Positions 43,864-55,344 of a stretch of DNA of 64,000 nucleotides are shown in pieces. This DNA is from Myxococcales bacterium. Lineage in GTDB: Bacteria > Myxococcota > Polyangia > Polyangiales > Polyangiaceae. Position 1 is the stretch's first letter, and every line of letters starts with the position of its first letter. The DNA is taken from positions 1-64,000 of the forward strand of contig PLXW01000018.1 in NCBI GenBank assembly GCA_003151595.1. The letters are read 5' to 3'. The translations under genes were made by a program, and so were the position numbers. Below the pieces are notes generated by a model, which did not search any database, was not told the DNA's origin, and was given only the letters and a program-made list of their open reading frames with translations.

Positions 43864-45234
43864 TCACGACGAGACCAGGGGCGGCCCGCTCTTCATCCAC
43901 GCGCGATGGCCGATGGCCCCCTCGAGAATCACCGCGGCGAGCGTCGGTGCGGCGCAGGCGATCGCGATCACCGCCCAGTCGCCCGGCGCGCGCGCGCGCG
44001 GCGCGTTCCACGCGATCGCTTCGCCCCACGTCACGAGCGCATCGATCGCCACCGCCCACGCCAGCACGCGCCCGAGCCCGAACCGCCACCGCGCCGCGAG
44101 CACGAAGAGCCCGAGAGCCAGCGCGGCATCGAAGATGACCCACGCCGGTTGCACCCACGCGCGCGGGAAGAAGCGCGACGGCGCCATCGCCAGCAACGCC
44201 GTCCACGGCACGAGCAACGCCGCCAGCGCGCGCACGACGATCGCCGGGCCGTGGAGCAGCGACTCGGCGCCGAACCGCGTGAAGCTCCCGCGCGCGAAGG
44301 CGGCGAGCGCGTCGAAGAGGGCGACGTTCGCCGAGCCGTCGGGCGTGTACGCGAGATGAATCGGCTCCCAGGCGTGCGGCTTCAGCTTCGCCTTGAACGA
44401 ACGGACGCCTTCGAAGTCGTAGAGCGCGCGCGCCCCGTCGCGCGCCAGGCGCAGCCACCCCACCGCTCCCGCCAGCGGCGCGAGGCCCATCGTGACGTAG
44501 CGGCTCCCTTCGCCCGCGAGCGCGCGCATCGCAAAGTCGACGACGAGCTCGGCGGTCCCGTTCGGCGCCGCCGGATCGCGGACGAGATCTTCGAGCAGCC
44601 AGCCACCCCGCGCGTAGACCGGCACTGCCGCGAGGAAGGCGACGACGCGCCCTTCGCGCTCGGCGATCACGTACCGACGCTCGCGCGCGAAGGCGAACGG
44701 CTGCACGTCGACGAGGAACCCCATCGGCGCCATTCCGCGCGACGCCAGCCAGCGCGTGATCAGCTCTTCGACCGCGCGCCGCAGCGGCGACCCTTCGTCC
44801 TCCAGCTCGCTCGCCGCCACCGCGCGCGCGACCACCCCTTTGGTCTTCGCGCGACGGAGCTGCTCGCGCAGGCTCTTCGCGCTTCGAAGCGAGCCGTCCC
44901 ACTGCGACGGATCCCACGTCGGCTGCTCGCCCACGCGAACGGAGGGGAGCTTCGAGGCTTCGAGGAACCGATCTTCCACCGCGAAGAACGCCACGCGCCG
45001 CCGCGCGGTCGTCGCGCCCGCGATGAACCGCGTCGCCACGTCGGCCGACGCCGCTGCGCTCGCGATCGGCGCGCCGGCCACCACCCATGCGCGCCCCGTG
45101 TCCACGTACGCCACGCACGCGTCCGCCACCTCGTCGAAGGCGTACGCGAACCCCTCTTCCAGCACCTGAAACGACGTCGCGTTCCACCCGTGCGCGCGCA
45201 GCAGCTCGAGCACGCGCGCGCGATCAGCCGACAT
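43864..45234 (-). CDS. DUF2156 membrane protein (aminoacyl-phospholipid transferase-like)
   Basis: 456 residues from ATG 45234. Residues 1-290 match the DUF2156/GNAT-like fold found in the C-terminus of MprF-type lysyl-phosphatidylglycerol synthases (LRELLRAHGWNATSF-like start, AFFAVEDRFLEASKLPSVRVGEQPTWD, LRRAKTKGV, GGWLLEDLVRDPAAPNGTAELVVDFAMRAL, YVTMGLAPLAG). The last 150 residues hold four to five membrane helices, so here the transferase comes before the membrane part, the reverse of MprF. Likely acts on membrane lipids; substrate unknown. It is divergent from SulP with only 41 bases between the starts. Confidence 0.8.
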   Translation of the reverse strand: MSADRARVLELLRAHGWNATSFQVLEEGFAYAFDEVADACVAYVDTGRAWVVAGAPIASAAASADVATRFIAGATTARRRVAFFAVEDRFLEASKLPSVRVGEQPTWDPSQWDGSLRSAKSLREQLRRAKTKGVVARAVAASELEDEGSPLRRAVEELITRWLASRGMAPMGFLVDVQPFAFARERRYVIAEREGRVVAFLAAVPVYARGGWLLEDLVRDPAAPNGTAELVVDFAMRALAGEGSRYVTMGLAPLAGAVGWLRLARDGARALYDFEGVRSFKAKLKPHAWEPIHLAYTPDGSANVALFDALAAFARGSFTRFGAESLLHGPAIVVRALAALLVPWTALLAMAPSRFFPRAWVQPAWVIFDAALALGLFVLAARWRFGLGRVLAWAVAIDALVTWGEAIAWNAPRARAPGDWAVIAIACAAPTLAAVILEGAIGHRAWMKSGPPLVSS

Positions 45235-45275
45235 CTCGCTCGCCTTATACTCTTCGGCGTACGATCGCGGTCTCG

Positions 45276-47060
45276 ATGCGAAAGACATCGCTACGCGTCC
45301 TGGCGTCGCTCCGCCAAGCGGCGCCCCCGATCCGGCTCGCCGTCGCCATTCGTCGCACGTTCGCGAAGGGGTATGGCCTCTCGTCGTTGAAGGCGGACGC
45401 GATGGCCGGCTGCGTCGTCGGTCTCGTCGCGTTGCCGTTGTCGATGGCGCTGGCGATCGCGGTCGGCGTGGCGCCGCAGTACGGCCTCTACACGGCGGTC
45501 GTCGCCGGGTTCGTGGTGGGGCTCCTTGGCGGGTCGAAGTTTCAAGTGACGGGGCCGACGGCGGCGTTCGTCGTGATCCTGGCGCCGATCGTGGCCAAGC
45601 ACGGGCTCGAGGGGTTGCTCACGGCGGGGCTGATGGCCGGCGTGATCTTGATCGCGATGGGAGTCGCGCGGCTCGGGCGACTCATCGAGTTCATTCCGCA
45701 TCCGGTGACCACGGGGTTCACGGCGGGGATCGGGACCGTGATCGCGACGCTGCAGATCAAGGACGTGCTCGGTCTTCGCGTCCCCGTGATGCCCGATGCC
45801 TACGGCGAGAAGATCGCCGCCATGTGGAGCGCGCGCGGGACCGCTTCGCTGGCGGAGCTCGGCGTGGGCGTGGTGACGCTGGCGCTCTTGCTGACGATCC
45901 CGCGCGTGATCAAGCGAATCCCGGCGCCGCTCCTGGCGCTCGGTCTCGTGTCGATCGGGGCCACGATCCTCGCGCACGTCCCCGCGTTGGACTTCCACGT
46001 GGCCACGATCGGCACGCGCTTTCATTCGCAGGTGGGCGATCGGATCGTCGCCGGCATCCCGCCGCTCCCGCCGCTCCCGCGCATTCCGTGGGGGAGCGAG
46101 GGGCTCTCGTTCGCCACGCTTCACGAGCTCCTCGGCGCGGCGTTCGCCATCGCCATGCTCGGCGCGATCGAGTCGCTCCTCTCGGCGGTCATCGCCGACG
46201 GGATGACGGGGAAGAAGCACGACCCCAACGCCGAGCTGGTCGCGCTCGGAATCGGCAACCTCGTCGCGCCGTTCTTCGGAGGCATCGCCGCCACCGGCGC
46301 GCTCGCACGCACGGCCACGAACATCCGCGCAGGAGCGGTCTCGCCCATCGCGGCGATGATCCATTCGGTCTTCGTGCTGGCCGCGATCCTCCTCGCGGCG
46401 CCCCTCGTCGCCTACGTGCCGATGTCCGCGCTGGCGGCGTTGCTCCTGCTCATCGCGTGGAACATGAGCGACGTCCGCCACGCCGTTCACGTGATCCGCG
46501 TCGCGCCGCGCAGCGACGTGTTCGTGCTGCTGACCTGCTACTTGCTCACGGTCGCCTTCGACATGGTGATGGCCATCGGCGTCGGCGTCGTGCTCGCGGC
46601 GCTCCTCTTCATGAAGCGAATGAGCGAGCTCACGAGCTCGCGCCTCGTCTCGGTCGAAGGGACCGCCACGCATCGCCCGGTGCCGAAGGGGGTCTCGGTC
46701 TACGAGATCGCCGGCCCGCTGTTCTTCGGCGCAGCGCAGCGCGCGATGGACGCGCTGGAGATCGTCTCCGACGGCACGCGCGCCGTCGTCCTCGCCCTCG
46801 GCGCGGTGCCGGTCATCGATGCCACGGGCCTCGTGGCGCTCGAGAGCGCGCTCGATCGCCTCCGCGTGCAGCGCAAGATCGTCGTCATCGCCGGCCCGCT
46901 CCCCGAGCCGCGCGAGGTTTTCGACAAGGCGAACCTCGAAGACCACCACGGCACCGTCTTCGTCGCCGCCACGCTCGACGAGGCGATCCAGCTCGCCGCC
47001 GACATGCTCATCCTCACGCCCGAAGGCGCCCGCGCCTCCGAAGCGCCGAGCGCCGCGTAG
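45276..47060 (+). CDS. SulP-family anion transporter with STAS domain
   Basis: 594 residues. The membrane part (about 40-440) has the family signatures DAMAGCVVGLVALPLSMALAIAVGVAPQYGLYTAVVAGF and GSKFQVTGPTAAFVVILAP near its start. A C-terminal STAS domain (about 465-570) has the VPVIDATGLVALE strand-helix core. SulP proteins carry sulfate, bicarbonate or C4-dicarboxylates; with no carbonic anhydrase or sulfate genes near, the substrate is open. A TATACT-like element lies in the short divergent gap (45246-45251), without a clear -35. Confidence 0.92.
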   Translation: MRKTSLRVLASLRQAAPPIRLAVAIRRTFAKGYGLSSLKADAMAGCVVGLVALPLSMALAIAVGVAPQYGLYTAVVAGFVVGLLGGSKFQVTGPTAAFVVILAPIVAKHGLEGLLTAGLMAGVILIAMGVARLGRLIEFIPHPVTTGFTAGIGTVIATLQIKDVLGLRVPVMPDAYGEKIAAMWSARGTASLAELGVGVVTLALLLTIPRVIKRIPAPLLALGLVSIGATILAHVPALDFHVATIGTRFHSQVGDRIVAGIPPLPPLPRIPWGSEGLSFATLHELLGAAFAIAMLGAIESLLSAVIADGMTGKKHDPNAELVALGIGNLVAPFFGGIAATGALARTATNIRAGAVSPIAAMIHSVFVLAAILLAAPLVAYVPMSALAALLLLIAWNMSDVRHAVHVIRVAPRSDVFVLLTCYLLTVAFDMVMAIGVGVVLAALLFMKRMSELTSSRLVSVEGTATHRPVPKGVSVYEIAGPLFFGAAQRAMDALEIVSDGTRAVVLALGAVPVIDATGLVALESALDRLRVQRKIVVIAGPLPEPREVFDKANLEDHHGTVFVAATLDEAIQLAADMLILTPEGARASEAPSAA

Positions 47061-47069
47061 GACGCGCGC

Positions 47070-47477
47070 TCAGTTCACCGAGGCTTCGACGCGCGCGCCG
47101 TTCGCGCCTTCGTGCGCGTCGGTCGACTCCACCGACTGCCCGCTCATCACGCGCTCGACCTCGGCCTCCATCGTGCCCGTGGCGATCTTCATCCACATGA
47201 CGAAGTCCGACTTGAACGACCACACCGGGTGATCGAACGACGCCGGCTTGTTCTTCTCGAACACGAAGTGTCCGACCCACGCGAACCCGTACCCGACGAT
47301 CGGCGCGGCGACGAACAGCGACGGCCTCCGCAGGAGCACGCCACCCGCGACGCACGCCATCGCCAGCGACGTGCCGACGAAGTGGAGTCGGCGGTTCGTC
47401 TTGTTCGCGTGCTGGCTGACGTAGAAGTCCCAGAACTCTTCGTACGACTTGAACTCGGGCTTCGCGTGGTCGCTCAT
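47070..47477 (-). CDS. DUF962/Mpo1-like membrane protein
   Basis: 135 residues from ATG 47477. It holds the Mpo1/DUF962 pattern: YVSQHANKTNRRLHFVGT with its His residues, two hydrophobic hairpins, and YGFAWVGHFVFEKNKPASFDHPVWSFKSDFVMW. The yeast relative Mpo1 is an iron-dependent dioxygenase that removes a carbon from 2-hydroxy fatty acids; the His residues of that centre appear present. Bacterial members are little studied. It is convergent with SulP nine bases away. Confidence 0.85.
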   Translation of the reverse strand: MSDHAKPEFKSYEEFWDFYVSQHANKTNRRLHFVGTSLAMACVAGGVLLRRPSLFVAAPIVGYGFAWVGHFVFEKNKPASFDHPVWSFKSDFVMWMKIATGTMEAEVERVMSGQSVESTDAHEGANGARVEASVN

Positions 47478-47538
47478 GGGCGAAAGGATGACTCCGCACG
47501 CGCGGATTGTCGAGGCTCGATCCCCGCCCGCCGAAGAC

Positions 47539-48483
47539 TCATTGCCCCTTCCCGCGAATGACTTCGTACACGGAATGAAACGACCTGCCGGCCAGCGCTG
47601 GATCTCGCAACGCACGCTCGTGGTAGTCGCCCATGAGGCGCGCCAGCCCCTCGTCGACCTTCAGTGTCTTGCAGGTCTCGACGAGCCGGTCCTGGATTTC
47701 TTTGGCGAGCTGGTGCGAGAACAAGAACATCGAGTAGTCGCCCTTCTCGAACGCGGGGGTGAGCATCGGCGCGTACACTTCGGTGATCGCTCTCGCCGTC
47801 GCTTGGAAGTAGTCGAGCGCCACCTCGCTGCCGATCCCACTCTTGCTCATCAACGCCACGTAGTGCATCAGGCCATACGCGATCGGCATGTACGCCGCGT
47901 GCCCGGCCATGGCGAAATAAGCCGCCGCCGCGGCGCCACCGGGGTGATACGTGGCCGAGCCGAACAGGCCCAAGAACGGCAGCACCCGCTCACCCACAAC
48001 GTCGGCGCTCGCCGCGCGTCCCGAAGCGTTGATGACCGCACCGGCGCCGTCCATCACCGCGTACGCCGTCCCGAAGAGCGCCGCGTTCGTCACGCTCGCC
48101 GCTCCGCCATTGTCCGCGAGGATGGCCTCCATGACGCTCGCCTCCGAGAGCCCCGCGTCGACGATGAACATCACGTGCTTGTCGCGCACGACGCCGGCGA
48201 GTTGCTCGCAGATGGACGCGACGGCCGCCGCGGTCGGCGAGCATGCGACCAAGACGATCCGCGACGCGTGTGCGCACTCGAGCAGCGTGCCAGCGACCTT
48301 GACGTTTCGATGAGCCTTCGCGACCTCGGCCGCCTTCCCGGCGGTTCGATTGAAGATCGTGACCGGCACGCCGAGCTTGGACAGGCGGGCGACGTAGGCC
48401 GCGCCCATCGTGCCCACGCCGACGACGGATGCGCCTTCTGCGAGCAGCCACTGCGGAGCGAGTGCGGTATTCGAGTTCGTCAT
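47539..48483 (-). CDS. NADP-dependent reductase of the 6PGDH/3-hydroxyisobutyrate dehydrogenase fold
   Basis: 314 residues; ATG 48483 has a perfect AGGAGG (minus strand of 48489-48494) five bases upstream. The Rossmann start is VVGVGTMGAAYVARLSKLG, with NRT after strand 2 suggesting NADP preference. The C-terminal domain is all helical (AYFAMAGHAAYMPIAYGLMH; EVYAPMLTPAFEKGDYS). The sequence fits imine reductases or beta-hydroxyacid dehydrogenases; the usual catalytic Lys of the hydroxyacid group (GxxGxGxxxKxxxN) is not evident, which favours the imine-reductase-like side. Substrate unknown. It stands alone downstream of the sigma factor gene. Confidence 0.85.
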   Translation of the reverse strand: MTNSNTALAPQWLLAEGASVVGVGTMGAAYVARLSKLGVPVTIFNRTAGKAAEVAKAHRNVKVAGTLLECAHASRIVLVACSPTAAAVASICEQLAGVVRDKHVMFIVDAGLSEASVMEAILADNGGAASVTNAALFGTAYAVMDGAGAVINASGRAASADVVGERVLPFLGLFGSATYHPGGAAAAAYFAMAGHAAYMPIAYGLMHYVALMSKSGIGSEVALDYFQATARAITEVYAPMLTPAFEKGDYSMFLFSHQLAKEIQDRLVETCKTLKVDEGLARLMGDYHERALRDPALAGRSFHSVYEVIRGKGQ

Positions 48484-48558
48484 GGGAGCCTCCTTCTACC
48501 AACGGGTAGTTGCCGCCGAGACGCGATGTGAAGCGGCGGCCGCTTCTTTTTTTTCGAG

Positions 48559-49185
48559 CTACTCCAGAAGCCCTTCGCGCTTCGCCATCTCGCGAAGTCG
48601 ATCTTTGACGAGCTGGTAGCGCTTGCGGAGCCGCGAGGCTTCTTTCATGCAGGTCCGCTCGTCGAGCGCTGCCGCCTCTTCGCCGGTTAGGACGGCCGCG
48701 ACCTCGTTCCACGACAACTCGCGATCGACGCGCAGGAGCAAGAGCATTCGGTCTTCGTCGGAGAGCGAATCGCGTAGGGCTTGGAGGCGCGATCTCTTCT
48801 CGGTTCGCAGGAAGGACGCCGTCTCGGTGCGCACGCGCGTCGCGATCTGCTCGAGGCTGGAGCCCGAGACGTGGAGGAGGCGACGACCTTGCCGTGCGGC
48901 ATCGCGTCTCCGGGTCAGCGTGATCCGATGGGCGATCGCGTAGGCCCACGTCCGCATCGAGCTGTTCCAAGCGAAGGTGGGAAGGCCGCGCCAGATCGCC
49001 TCCGTCATCGCCGAGAACGCGTCCGCCGCCTCCGCCTCGTCGCCGCGATGCGCGACCATCAGAAACCCGAAGAGCTCGGGGCCGTACCCGCGCACGAGCA
49101 GCGCCGCCGCTTCCTCCCAACGGGTCGCATCGCAACGCGATCGGAGGTCGCTCTCCAGACGCTCACGCTCCCCCATCGAGCACAC
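48559..49185 (-). CDS. ECF-type RNA polymerase sigma factor
   Basis: 208 residues. Region 2 is visible as AADAFSAMTEAIWRGLPTFAWNSSMRTWAYAIAHRITLTRRRD; region 4 as SLSDEDRMLLLLRVDRELSWNEVAAVL followed by EASRLRKRYQLVKDRLRE. No anti-sigma gene is adjacent. Instead the gene begins 10 bases after the stop of a kinase-TPR gene on the same strand, as in sigma groups controlled by Ser/Thr phosphorylation. The start is GTG 49185 or ATG 49176; both are close to that stop. Confidence 0.88.
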   Translation of the reverse strand: MCSMGERERLESDLRSRCDATRWEEAAALLVRGYGPELFGFLMVAHRGDEAEAADAFSAMTEAIWRGLPTFAWNSSMRTWAYAIAHRITLTRRRDAARQGRRLLHVSGSSLEQIATRVRTETASFLRTEKRSRLQALRDSLSDEDRMLLLLRVDRELSWNEVAAVLTGEEAAALDERTCMKEASRLRKRYQLVKDRLREMAKREGLLE

Positions 49186-49194
49186 TCTACCGCG

Positions 49195-51885
<2,691 letters not shown>

Positions 51886-52056
51886 TGCCGCCCCTGCGCG
51901 GAGACTATCGTACGTGCGCTGTTCTGTCGCTCGTCGGGTCCGGCGGCGCTGACCGAGCGCGCGCTGAGCGCTCTCCCGCGCCTGTGGGGAAACGGTCGTT
52001 TCGCGGTCGTCCTCGCGTGTTCGTGTACGCTCGTCGCCGGCACGAGGAGACACGAA

Positions 52057-52578
52057 ATGAGCGACGGCGAGACCGGGCGGCGTGGCGCCCTGAAGCACCT
52101 CATCGTGGTCGGAAGCGCGGCGATCGGATGCGCGGTCGCGGCGCCCGCGGCGGTGTTCATCGCGGCGCCCGTCAAATCGGGCGGCGGCGACAGGGCCGCG
52201 CGATGGGTGAAGACGATCCGGTTCGAGACGCTGCGCGAAGGGGAGCCGCGCAAGGTGGCGATCGTCGATGACGAGCAGGACGCCTGGACCCTCTCGCGCG
52301 GCGTCGAGCTCGGATCGGTGTGGCTCGTTCGTCGCGGTGAGCAGGTCGTCGCCTTCAGCGCCGTGTGCCCGCACCTCGGCTGTGCGGTGAACGCGCTCGC
52401 CGACGGCAGCTTCGGTTGCCCTTGCCACACCTCGACGTTCGACGCCGCCGGCAAGAAGACGGGGGGCCCCACGCCGCGCGACATGGACCCGATGGCGACG
52501 AAGATCGACGCTGGCTTCGTCGCCGTCGACTTCCGCAAGTTCCGCATCGGCACCAACGATCGCGAGGCCATCGGATGA
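52057..52578 (+). CDS. Rieske iron-sulfur protein of a cytochrome bc complex
   Basis: 173 residues; GAGGAG lies eight bases before ATG. The N-terminus has twin Arg (GRRGALKHLIVVG) and one hydrophobic helix, as in Tat-dependent Rieske proteins. The [2Fe-2S] ligands are Cys104 and His106 (CPHLGC) and Cys121 and His124 (CPCHTSTFD), with Cys109 and Cys123 forming the disulfide. It takes electrons from quinol and passes them to a c-type haem, which here is attached to the next gene's product. The stop overlaps the cytochrome b-c gene start (ATGA). Confidence 0.93.
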   Translation: MSDGETGRRGALKHLIVVGSAAIGCAVAAPAAVFIAAPVKSGGGDRAARWVKTIRFETLREGEPRKVAIVDDEQDAWTLSRGVELGSVWLVRRGEQVVAFSAVCPHLGCAVNALADGSFGCPCHTSTFDAAGKKTGGPTPRDMDPMATKIDAGFVAVDFRKFRIGTNDREAIG

Positions 52579-54422
52579 GCGGCTCCTCTTCGCGTCTTCT
52601 CGGACGCCTCGACGCCTGGCTCGACGAACGGATCGGTCACCGCGAAATCCTGAAGCACGCGCTCGACGAGCCGGTCATCGGCGGCGCGCGCTGGGCGTAC
52701 GTCTTCGGCAGCGCGCTCACCGCTGTGTTCCTGATTCAGGTGGTGACCGGCCTCCTCTTGATGACGGTGTACGCGCCGAGCGCGACGACGGCGTGGGCCA
52801 GCGTCCACTACGTGCAGTACACGCTCTCCGCCGGATGGATCATCCGCGGGCTCCATCACTTCGGCTCGCAAGCGATGGTCGTCTTGCTCGGCGCGCACAT
52901 CTTCCAGGTCGCGGTCTTCGGCGCGTACCGGAAGCCGCGCGAGATGAACTGGTACCTCGGCCTCGCGCTGATGGCGCTGACGCTCGGCTTCTCGCTCACG
53001 GGGTATCTGCTCCCGTGGGATCAGAAGGGGTACTGGGCGACGCGCGTGGCGACGAACATCGCCGGCACGAGCCCCGTCATCGGCGGATGGCTGCAGCAGC
53101 TGATGCAAGGCGGCCCCGAGTACGGGAACCTCACCCTCACGCGCTTCTACGCGCTGCACGTCGGCCTCTTGCCGCTCACGCTCTTCGCGCTGCTCGGCGC
53201 GCACGTAGCGCTCTTCCGGAAGCACGGCGTGACGCCGTCGCACCGCGCGGATCTCACGAAGGTCGATCGCTTCTTCCCGCGCCAGCTCGGGATGGATCTC
53301 GTCGCGGCGATGGCGGTCCTCTGCGTCACGTTTCTCCTCGCGCTGCGCGAGCACGGCGCGCCGCTCGATGCGCCCGCCGATCCGGCGAGCGACTACCCGG
53401 CGCGCCCCGAGTGGTACTTCCTGCCGCTCTTCCAGCTCCTCAAGTACTTCCACGGGCCGATGGAGATCGTCGGCACGATGGGCATCCCGGCGATCGCGGC
53501 CGGGTACCTGGTGCTCTTGCCGTTGCTCGACAAGGCGAAGACCACGGCGCTTCGCGATCGCACCAAGTACCTCGCGCCGCTCTTCGCGGGGTTCGCCGGC
53601 GTGATCGTTCTGCTCGTGCTGGCGAAGAACGACGACGCGCACGACGTCGCGTTCCAGCGCGGTCGCGCCGTCGCCGACCTGCGCGCGGCGACGGCGAACG
53701 CGCTGGCGATGAACGGCGTCCCGGCCGAGGGGCCGCTCCCGATGCTGGCGCACGATCCGGAGCTCCGCGGTCACGCGCTGTTCGCGAAGAGCTGCGCGGG
53801 ATGCCACGTGCTCGGCGATCTCGGCGACCCCAAGAAGTCGAGCGCGCCCGTCCTCGACGGTTGGGGAACGGAGGCGTGGGTCGCGTCGATGATGGACGAT
53901 CCCGACGCCGACGATCGCTTCGCGCGCACGCCGTTCAAGGGCTCGATGCCGTCGATGCTTCGCCCGCCCGCGGATCGCAAACCCGACGACCCGCCATTCA
54001 AGCCAATGGTCGACGCCGACGTGAAGGCGGTCGCCGTGTTCCTGGCGTCGCAGAGCGATGGTGCGTCGCCGCCGGTCTCTGGACCGCCGGAGAAGGCGCA
54101 GCGCGGCCCCATGCGCGACCCCGCGCAGCTCAAACAGGGCGAAGCGATCGTCACGACGCGCTGCACGACCTGCCACCTGTGGAAGGGCGAAGGCGACGAC
54201 TCGGGTCAAGACGACGCGCCGGAGCTGTCGCAGTGGGGAACGGGCGCGTGGGCGAGCGCGCAGATCGCGAACCCGTCGACGAAGGCGACGTACCGCGAGG
54301 AGGCGCTCGACCCGAAGTTGAAGCGCCACATGCCGCGCTTCGACGAAGATCTCGCCGCGGCCGACATCGAGCTGCTCGGCCGCTGGGTCTCGGCGCACGC
54401 GCACGGGCGGACTCTGCACTGA
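52575..54422 (+). CDS. cytochrome b fused to a dihaem cytochrome c
   Basis: 615 residues. Residues 1-360 are a full-length cytochrome b: two His pairs for the b haems (LHHFGSQAMVVLLGAH; LHVGLLPLTLFALLGAH), the SLTGYLLPWDQKGYWATRV segment, and the quinol-oxidation motif PEWYF. After a last helix near 350-365 come two class I cytochrome c domains with haem sites CAGCH (residue 407) and CTTCH (residue 530); Met ligands are plausible in MPSM and HMPRF. Together with the Rieske protein it forms a compact two-gene bc complex with no separate cytochrome c1. Confidence 0.92.
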   Translation: MSGSSSRLLGRLDAWLDERIGHREILKHALDEPVIGGARWAYVFGSALTAVFLIQVVTGLLLMTVYAPSATTAWASVHYVQYTLSAGWIIRGLHHFGSQAMVVLLGAHIFQVAVFGAYRKPREMNWYLGLALMALTLGFSLTGYLLPWDQKGYWATRVATNIAGTSPVIGGWLQQLMQGGPEYGNLTLTRFYALHVGLLPLTLFALLGAHVALFRKHGVTPSHRADLTKVDRFFPRQLGMDLVAAMAVLCVTFLLALREHGAPLDAPADPASDYPARPEWYFLPLFQLLKYFHGPMEIVGTMGIPAIAAGYLVLLPLLDKAKTTALRDRTKYLAPLFAGFAGVIVLLVLAKNDDAHDVAFQRGRAVADLRAATANALAMNGVPAEGPLPMLAHDPELRGHALFAKSCAGCHVLGDLGDPKKSSAPVLDGWGTEAWVASMMDDPDADDRFARTPFKGSMPSMLRPPADRKPDDPPFKPMVDADVKAVAVFLASQSDGASPPVSGPPEKAQRGPMRDPAQLKQGEAIVTTRCTTCHLWKGEGDDSGQDDAPELSQWGTGAWASAQIANPSTKATYREEALDPKLKRHMPRFDEDLAAADIELLGRWVSAHAHGRTLH

Positions 54423-54484
54423 GTGTGGGCTCGCCCGCCGCGCGCGGATTTGCGTTTCGGCCTGCCCGGACGCACGATCGACGT

Positions 54485-54676
54485 ATGTCCAAGACGCGGG
54501 CCGAGGTGATCGAGGAGTCGCGAAAGAAGGGCGTCAAAGCCGGCGTCGCGACGGCGGGCGTCGTGGTGCTCGCCGCGATTCACTGGCCGGTGACCGCCGT
54601 GATCGCCGCCGTCCCCGCGGCCGTTCTCGGCATGCGCTGGTGGAAACATCGCGCCGAAAACGGCATCCGCTTTTGA
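54485..54676 (+). CDS. small hydrophobic protein of unknown function
   Basis: 63 residues. A charged helical start ([17 protein letters not shown]) is followed by a long hydrophobic stretch (about 19-50) and a basic end ([13 protein letters not shown]). One or two membrane helices are likely. It follows the cytochrome operon by 62 bases and may be co-transcribed; no family recognised. Confidence 0.65.
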   Translation: MSKTRAEVIEESRKKGVKAGVATAGVVVLAAIHWPVTAVIAAVPAAVLGMRWWKHRAENGIRF

Positions 54677-54744
54677 GGCCCGACGCGATGACTCGAAAAA
54701 GTTCGGGACAGACGGGGCGCGCCGAAGTAGACAGCGACTGAATC

Positions 54745-54817
54745 GGGGTCATAGCTCAGCTGGGAGAGCGCATCCATGGCATGGATGAGGTCAGGGGTTC
54801 GATCCCCCTTGACTCCA
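54745..54817 (+). tRNA. tRNA-Ala (anticodon GGC)
   Basis: A 73-base cloverleaf. The acceptor GGGGTCA pairs with TGACTCC (one G-T). D arm GCTCAGCTGGGAGAGC. The anticodon stem CATCC/GGATG encloses loop ATGGCAT, giving anticodon GGC. The T arm AGGGGTTCGATCCCCCT has the standard TTCGATC loop. The CCA end is not encoded. Confidence 0.95.
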
Positions 54818-54875
54818 CAAAAGCGCCGGACTGCTTCGGCGCGCGGGACGGCGACGGCGTTTTGGTTTCGCTGGT

Positions 54876-54950
54876 GGGGACTGCGTCCCCCTCGGAAGCG
54901 GGGCTTCCGAGCCTCCCCGCATCGCCTGCGGCGAATCGTGCTGGCGCACG
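54876..54950. repeat. cluster of four short-loop hairpins
   Basis: Four consecutive perfect inverted repeats: GGGGAC-TGC-GTCCCC (54876-54890), CTCGGAAGC-GGG-GCTTCCGAG (54891-54911), TCGCC-TGC-GGCGA (54922-54934), CGTGC-TGGC-GCACG (54937-54950). There is no T-run after any of them, so they are not classic terminators. They look like a REP-type palindromic element between the tRNA and the GspE-N gene. Confidence 0.7.
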
Positions 54951-54987
54951 ACGGGAGAGCCGGAGAGGGAGAACGCCCTACGCTCGC

Positions 54988-55344
54988 TCAGTTCGAGGTG
55001 CAGCGCGGCCGGTAGTACTTGTCGATTGCCGCTCGGATCGCGGTGTCGGTCGCGAGGACGGGTTCGATGTTGTACCCGGTCTCCATCTTCAGATCGTCGA
55101 TCGCCTCGAGGTTCGTCGGGTCGATCATCGCGACGATCAGCGAGGCCCCGGCGCGTGTGATCGGCACCAGCGTGTGCTTCTCGCACAGCGCTTTCGGGAC
55201 GATGCGGACGGTCTCTTCCAAGATCTCGTAGTTGCCGAGATCGATCACAGGGACGCGATACTTCTCGGAAAGGAAGCTTCCGAGCTCGGCACCGCTGATG
55301 AAGCCGAGATAGTGCGTCTTGGGGTCGCGCTTGCGTCTCGCCAT
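54988..55344 (-). CDS. free-standing GspE/PilB N-terminal domain protein
   Basis: 118 residues. It matches the N-terminal (GSPII_E/MshEN-like) domain of type II secretion and type IV pilus ATPases: YRVPVIDLGNYEILEETVRIVPKALCEKHTLVPITRAG, then IVAMIDPTNLEAIDDLKMETGYNIEPVLATDTAIRAAIDKYY. The ATPase that normally follows is absent. The short basic start (MARRKRDPKTHYLG) replaces the usual first half of the domain. It might bind a nucleotide or act as an adaptor for a pilus or secretion ATPase. It stands alone near the tRNA. Confidence 0.82.
   Translation of the reverse strand: MARRKRDPKTHYLGFISGAELGSFLSEKYRVPVIDLGNYEILEETVRIVPKALCEKHTLVPITRAGASLIVAMIDPTNLEAIDDLKMETGYNIEPVLATDTAIRAAIDKYYRPRCTSN

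Noticed and set aside
45246..45251. TATACT as a -10 element for SulP
   Set aside because: No acceptable -35 at the right distance; mentioned only within the gene entry.
54745..54817. tRNA-Ala as an integration site
   Set aside because: No integrase and no repeat of the tRNA 3' end seen elsewhere in the window.
54823..54842. GCGCCG/CGGCGC stem after the tRNA as a terminator
   Set aside because: Only 6 bp with no T-run; not distinguishable from chance in this composition.
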